A stretch of 9,892 nucleotides of DNA from Actinomycetes bacterium. GTDB lineage: Bacteria > Actinomycetota > Acidimicrobiia > Acidimicrobiales > UBA8190. Location: NCBI GenBank assembly GCA_021798135.1, contig JAJZYI010000113.1, positions 1-9,892 of the forward strand, given 5' to 3'. A program made the translations under genes and the position numbers. Positions 6,793 through 9,892 of the stretch are shown in pieces (positions within the stretch are counted from its first letter, which is position 1; every line of letters starts with the position of its first letter). The notes beneath the pieces were generated by a model. It searched no databases and was not told the DNA's origin. It saw nothing but the letters and a program-made list of their open reading frames with translations.

Positions 6793-7839
6793 TCAGATGC
6801 CCGGAGCGACGAGCCGAGGCGGTGGTGGGGCAGCAACGCGTACCCGCACGCCGAAGTGCGACAGCGTCAGGGTGAAGGTTTCGTTGTCGGTGGCGCTGAG
6901 GCGAGTAATGCCCTCGACTTGCGGCGCTGCGCCTGGCCCCGGTGATTTCGTGGTGGCAGGTATTTGGAAGCCCGTTGCGCTTGCCCCGCCCCGATACATA
7001 GCAGTGAACAAGGGCTCGGTGGCGGTGAGGCGGACGAGGTGGCCATGCCCGTCAACCCAGATCCGGACGTGGATCGTGATGCTTGTCGCCGCTGGGACCA
7101 ATGTCGTCCCTGCATGCGTTGGGGGTCGGAGGCTCTGTGCCATCGTGGTGTCGAACGACGCGAGGGTCATCGTCGACCGGAAGCCGTTGGTGCGCATCCC
7201 GTCGATCGTCGCGGTGCCGTCCCGAGTGACTGGACCGGAAAGTGCCCGAAGGACATGCAGCAAGGTGGTGGAGGTGGCCAGGCCCTCCAACGATGCATAC
7301 CCAACACTGTTGAAAGGGCCGGCGACCCACGGTCGACTAATTGTGATGGGCGAACCCGGCTGGTAGGGCGGCGGCAGGTGCTCGAACGTGGTGTCACCGA
7401 AGGCGCGTACAGAGGTCGTGCTCGAGCGTTGCTGGCAGCCCGAGGTTGTGATCGACGCGGCCAAGCGCTGGTGGGCGAAGTCGATCGTCCCGGTCCCGGT
7501 ATCGATCGGGGCGTTGGAGGCAGGGATGCACCCTCCCTGACGGCGGGGACCGGACCGGAACGCGATGTCGGCTGATCCGGCAGCCTGGGTATGGGCCGCT
7601 ACGAACCGGGCGAACGCCGACGTCGCGAGAGGTGGCGACGCAACTGCGCCACCTCCAGCGATCATGAAGCCAATCGAGCCCGCGGCCGACGCGAGTAGCA
7701 CTGCAGCCAGCACTACGGCAAGGTGCCGGTGCCGCGCGCGTCGCCGCGCCTCCTCGATCAGCGCATTGGTCCCCAGTTCGGGGGCGGGCGGACCCATGGT
7801 GTGCTGGTCGCTGACCGGTGGCCGATCTGTAAGGGTCAT
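6793..7839 (-). CDS. single-pass membrane protein with putative LprG/LppX/LolA-like extracytoplasmic domain
   Basis: A 348-residue protein. Residues 1-39 are cytoplasmic and end with a charged stretch (LIEEARRRARHRH); one hydrophobic TM helix follows at about 40-61 (LAVVLAAVLLASAAGS...), so the remaining roughly 285 residues should face outwards. That part is rich in Thr, Ser, Gly and Ala and alternates strand-like segments, with phrases such as GTIDFAHQRLAASI, ISRPWVAGPF, GTATIDGMRTNGF and HVRIWVDGHGHLVRL. This rhythm recalls mycobacterial LppX/LprG and LolA-type lipid-binding folds; the assignment is weak and from memory. Two cysteines at about residues 102 and 132 could pair. The C-terminus ends in a Pro-rich tail. 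I chose the ATG at 7839 because a GATAAT element ends 6 bases upstream; reading further upstream would overlap the divergent GntR gene. Codon use is less GC-biased than in the genes at 1-6526. The divergent YtrA-like regulator is the obvious candidate controller. Confidence 0.85.
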   Translation of the reverse strand: MTLTDRPPVSDQHTMGPPAPELGTNALIEEARRRARHRHLAVVLAAVLLASAAGSIGFMIAGGGAVASPPLATSAFARFVAAHTQAAGSADIAFRSGPRRQGGCIPASNAPIDTGTGTIDFAHQRLAASITTSGCQQRSSTTSVRAFGDTTFEHLPPPYQPGSPITISRPWVAGPFNSVGYASLEGLATSTTLLHVLRALSGPVTRDGTATIDGMRTNGFRSTMTLASFDTTMAQSLRPPTHAGTTLVPAATSITIHVRIWVDGHGHLVRLTATEPLFTAMYRGGASATGFQIPATTKSPGPGAAPQVEGITRLSATDNETFTLTLSHFGVRVRVAAPPPPRLVAPGI

Positions 7840-7860
7840 GACGCTATTATCGTTAGCTTC
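7840..7860. promoter_or_regulatory. overlapping divergent promoters between GntR and membrane-protein genes
   Basis: Only 21 bases separate the two start codons. On the minus strand GATAAT (7851-7846) is followed by 6 bases and then the ATG at 7839, ideal for a leaderless transcript. On the plus strand TATCGT (7848-7853) lies 7 bases, or TATTAT (7845-7850) 10 bases, before the ATG at 7861. The -10 regions overlap, so the two polymerases would compete. Any -35 region for one gene must lie inside the other gene's coding sequence; I see no consensus -35. Confidence 0.6.
7843..7857. promoter_or_regulatory. candidate operator, GCTA-N7-TAGC
   Basis: A short inverted repeat with 4-base arms (GCTA 7843-7846, TAGC 7854-7857) is centred on the shared -10 region. 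GntR-family dimers bind inverted repeats, and this position would block both promoters. The arms are short enough to arise by chance. Confidence 0.35.
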
Positions 7861-8289
7861 ATGGCCCAGCTTGAGCACCCTGCCGCCAACAAGCAGTCGC
7901 CGTCGGCTCGCACGACCCCAAGCCTCAGGCTGCGCGTCGTCGATCGAGACCGACCCTTTCCCCTGCACGAACAGGTAGCGGCGGAGATCCGCCGGGCCAT
8001 CGCCTCCGGAGAAGCCGGACCTGGCGACCGGCTACCCCAAGCGAAGGACCTGGCTGCCGTCCTCGGCGTCAACTGCAACACGGTCTTACGGGCTCTGCGG
8101 CAGTTGCGGGACGACGGTGTTGTCGAAATGGGACGAGGTCGCGCCATCGTCGTCGCCAGTACCCCCGATCGAGGAGTCGTCGCGGCCACGGCCCGGGAAC
8201 TCCTCACCCTTGCCTCGATCCATGGGTACAGCCGCGACGAGGTCATTGGACTGATCGAGCAACTCTCCGACGAAGCTCCCCGTCCGTGA
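7861..8289 (+). CDS. GntR-family transcriptional regulator, YtrA subfamily
   Basis: A 142-residue regulator. After a roughly 22-residue disordered N-terminus, the GntR winged helix covers about residues 25-100: PFPLHEQVAAEIRRAIASGEAGPGDRLP, then DLAAVLGVNCNTVLRALRQLRDDGVVEMGRGRAIVV. The short C-terminal part (about 100-142: two helices, ending GYSRDEVIGLIEQLSDEAPRP) is too small for a FadR or HutC ligand domain and fits the YtrA subfamily, which dimerises through such helices. YtrA regulators usually repress a neighbouring transporter or membrane-protein operon and themselves. Here the neighbour is the divergent membrane protein, and no ABC transporter is visible. The ATG at 7861 follows -10-like elements so closely that the mRNA probably has little or no leader. 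In-frame codons upstream extend back to 7723 but would cover the whole divergent promoter and the start of the opposite gene. Confidence 0.9.
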   Translation: MAQLEHPAANKQSPSARTTPSLRLRVVDRDRPFPLHEQVAAEIRRAIASGEAGPGDRLPQAKDLAAVLGVNCNTVLRALRQLRDDGVVEMGRGRAIVVASTPDRGVVAATARELLTLASIHGYSRDEVIGLIEQLSDEAPRP

Positions 8290-8474
8290 TGGCACCACCC
8301 CACCCGGTATCGATCGCGCCGAACAGCACCGCACCCAGTTGGCGCCACGCCCGCGTGCGAATCACCGCCGGCTGCGTGCGCGTCCCACAATTTCGGACCG
8401 TTCGGAGGCATACCCTCGCCCCTATTTCCGGATCGGCTGGTTGAGCCCAGCTCCGTCCGGGACCGCGACCGCTG

Positions 8475-8511
8475 TTGCCCGAGTACCGACACTGCTATAA
8501 CATGTGGTGGT
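8475..8511 (+). promoter_or_regulatory. extended -10 promoter of the XRE gene
   Basis: TGC-TATAAC (8493-8501) is a good extended -10 element in otherwise GC-rich DNA. TTGCCC (8475-8480) is a possible -35 at a short 15-base spacing. Transcription should start about 8508, giving a leader of only a few bases before the ATG at 8512. The preceding stretch 8290-8474 shows no gene or terminator I can support. Confidence 0.55.
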
Positions 8512-9117
8512 ATGAGCGAGGCTCAGGAGGTCGGCACCATGCTGCGTCTGCTCCGCGAACGGAAGGGCCTGAGCCAGCGCGAGCTCGCCGAAAGGTTGGG
8601 CGTGCAGCAACCAGCGGTCGCCCGCTGGGAGGCTGGAGGCGTGAACATTCCGGTCAACCGGCTAGAGGAGATCGTGGGCGAGCTCGGGTATGGGCTTGAG
8701 TATGACCTGAGAGCAGTGCCGGTTGGCGAGGCCATGCGGTATGGGGTGCCGGTGCGCCTTCTCAGTCGTCCTCGGCGGGAAGGCCCGGATGGCCGTCCCG
8801 AACCTGTGGTGTCACGTGGCTACCTGTTTGAGGTCAACATGAAGCAACCGTGGCTGGTCGACATCAGGGAGGCCGCGACTCGCAAGCTGACGCACGGCGC
8901 CGTGGCGGTTGTGCACGCGCCGATCAGGAAGATGGCGGCGCATCCGGACGGTGTCATCATCTGGGACGGGAGAGCGCTGGGAAAGATCACTCCCAACGGC
9001 AAGACGTACGACGATGGCAGCCCCGTGTTCACATATTCTCTTGCGGACAGAGAGGACCTTGTGCTTGCAGGTGTTGCCGATATACCCGAGTGGGATTTGA
9101 CCACAGGTCGGTTATAG
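8512..9117 (+). CDS. XRE-family HTH regulator with unrecognised C-terminal domain
   Basis: A 201-residue protein. Residues about 6-65 are a Cro/CI-type helix-turn-helix (MLRLLRERKGLSQRELAERL, then GVQQPAVARWEAG and a closing helix). After a short linker, residues about 100-195 form a compact mixed domain that I do not recognise (SRGYLFEVNMKQPWLVDIRE, AVAVVHAPIRKM, DGVIIWDGRALGKI, SPVFTYSLADREDLVLAG). The alternating hydrophobic pattern suggests a beta-rich fold. It has no TM segment and no obvious catalytic motif. The C-terminal domain may sense a ligand or bind a partner, or the protein may be an antitoxin or a relic of a mobile element; no toxin gene is adjacent on either side. It has its own promoter directly upstream. 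An IS30-type transposase lies just downstream on the opposite strand, and codon use is less GC-biased than in the left part of the window. Confidence 0.85.
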   Translation: MSEAQEVGTMLRLLRERKGLSQRELAERLGVQQPAVARWEAGGVNIPVNRLEEIVGELGYGLEYDLRAVPVGEAMRYGVPVRLLSRPRREGPDGRPEPVVSRGYLFEVNMKQPWLVDIREAATRKLTHGAVAVVHAPIRKMAAHPDGVIIWDGRALGKITPNGKTYDDGSPVFTYSLADREDLVLAGVADIPEWDLTTGRL

Positions 9118-9892
9118 GGCAATCCCGCTGCGGCGTCGGCCGGTTCTAGTGGTCACTGCACGGTGAGTGCAGCGTAGAGGGTGGCGGGGCTGTGGTAGCC
9201 GAGGCTGGGGCGACGCTGGTGGTTGATGACGTGGGCGACGTGGTTGGCGTGGACGGGTTCGATGCGGTCGAGGTCGGTGCCGCGGGGGAACCACCAGCGC
9301 CATTGGCGGTTGAGGTTCTCGACCTGGCCGCGTTGCCACGGCGAGTGCGGGTCGCAGAACCAGACGTTCATCTTGAAGGTGTCGGTCAGCTGCGGCCACA
9401 GCGCCCACTCCGATCCCTGGTCGAAGGTGATCGACCGGCGCAGGTGGAGGGGGATCTGCTCGATGCCTTCGGCCAGGCCGACGAGGGCGTCGGCGGCGCG
9501 GTAGCCGTTGGGCATGGTGATGAGCATCGAGTAGCGGCTGGCTCGCTCGGTCAGGCACATCAGCGCGGAGCGGTTCCCTCGGCCGATGAGGTGGTCGGCT
9601 TCCCAGTGGCCGGGCTCGCTGCGGTCGTTGGCGGCGGCGGGACGACCCGAGATGTTCGGGAGGGCGGGGCGGTTGTGGGTGCGGCGGGCTTGGCGACACC
9701 GCCGGCGCGGGCGGCGGCTGCGGAGGCACTCGGTGGCCCTGACGCCCAGCACCCCGGCGTACAGCGAGGCGTAGATCGTCTCCACGCACACCCGCTCGTC
9801 GGCGTCCTCGGCGACCAGATCAGCCCAGATCGCCTCGGGGGAACGCCCCTGGCGCAACTACGACCACCCGGTCCCGCAACGCTCCGGATCCA
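9118..9892 (-). mobile_element. partial IS30-family insertion sequence
   Basis: The element is inferred from its transposase, so its downstream (3') end should lie between the XRE stop codon at 9117 and the transposase stop at 9155. The upstream end is outside the window, so the terminal inverted repeats cannot be paired and the exact boundary and target duplication remain unknown. The XRE gene ends with its own stop before the element, so it does not look obviously interrupted. Confidence 0.6.
9153..9892 (-). pseudogene. IS30-family transposase, apparently frameshifted, cut by right edge
   Basis: The long open stretch (9857 to 9153) encodes about 234 residues of an IS30-type transposase, which is normally roughly 300-400 residues. 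Counting from the TTG at 9857, the DDE triad is D88 (GHWEADHLIG), D146 (ITFDQGSEW) and E180 (RGQVENLNR), with 33 residues between D146 and E180; the FPRGTD block also fits the family. The SPEAIWADL motif at the left of this stretch belongs to the middle of the protein, so the N-terminal HTH region is missing. In this frame a TAG stop (9860-9858) sits immediately upstream. A different frame (9891 to about 9862) reads GSGALRDRVV, which matches what IS30 proteins usually have just before LRQG.SPE. This implies a 1-base gain or 2-base loss near 9858-9864. Sequencing error near a contig end is an alternative, and the rest of the gene is outside the window. Confidence 0.75.

Noticed and set aside
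9112..9789. Minus-strand open frame of 225 codons overlapping the transposase
   Set aside because: The DDE motifs are in the other frame; this one is Pro/Arg-rich shadow sequence.
9886..9891. GGATCC restriction site at the very end of the window, as a sign of a cloning junction
   Set aside because: A single 6-base site is expected by chance, and the window edge is arbitrary.

Overview
The window is very GC-rich and looks like a high-GC actinobacterium, possibly an Acidimicrobiia- or Thermoleophilia-like lineage. The reasons are strong G/C use at third codon positions, GTG starts, OmpR-type two-component genes, a Tat lipoprotein phosphoesterase, a free-standing Clp_N protein, and TAnnnT-like -10 elements placed directly before start codons. 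The lineage is an inference from style, not from a marker gene.

Layout. (1) Positions 1-537, minus strand: the N-terminal part of a secreted lipoprotein that runs off the left edge. (2) About 240 bases of divergent intergenic DNA, with no promoter I can defend strongly. (3) Positions 776-3153, plus strand: an OmpR/PhoB response regulator and, 5 bases later, its membrane histidine kinase, which carries an unusual proline-rich tail. (4) Positions 3213-4736: a Tat-exported lipoprotein of the phospholipase C / acid phosphatase (phosphoesterase) family, followed by a perfect GC hairpin. (5) Positions 4799-6526: a ClpC-type N-domain protein without any ATPase, joined to a split zinc ribbon, a 33-bp tandem-repeat linker and an unrecognised beta-rich C-terminal region. 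(6) Positions 6527-6792: a 266-base convergent gap holding only a long-loop inverted repeat.

(7) From about 6680 the base composition visibly falls and codon use relaxes, which suggests an accessory segment. It holds a single-pass membrane protein with a putative LprG/LppX/LolA-like extracytoplasmic domain (minus strand, start 7839) and a divergent YtrA-type GntR regulator (start 7861). Their start codons are only 21 bases apart, so both promoters must overlap. (8) Positions 8290-8511: a non-coding gap with an extended -10 promoter near its right end. (9) Positions 8512-9117: an XRE-type regulator with an unrecognised C-terminal domain. (10) Positions 9153-9892, minus strand: an IS30-family transposase whose DDE catalytic core is intact but whose N-terminal part appears frameshifted; it runs off the right edge.

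How the parts may work together. The response regulator, kinase and phosphoesterase could form a sensing and phosphate- or lipid-scavenging unit, by proximity only. The GntR/membrane-protein pair is arranged as a self-contained, probably autoregulated module. I do not see a clearly recognisable defence, CRISPR or biosynthetic system. The most unusual items are the Clp_N fusion protein, the overlapping divergent leaderless promoters, and the unknown domain of the XRE protein.
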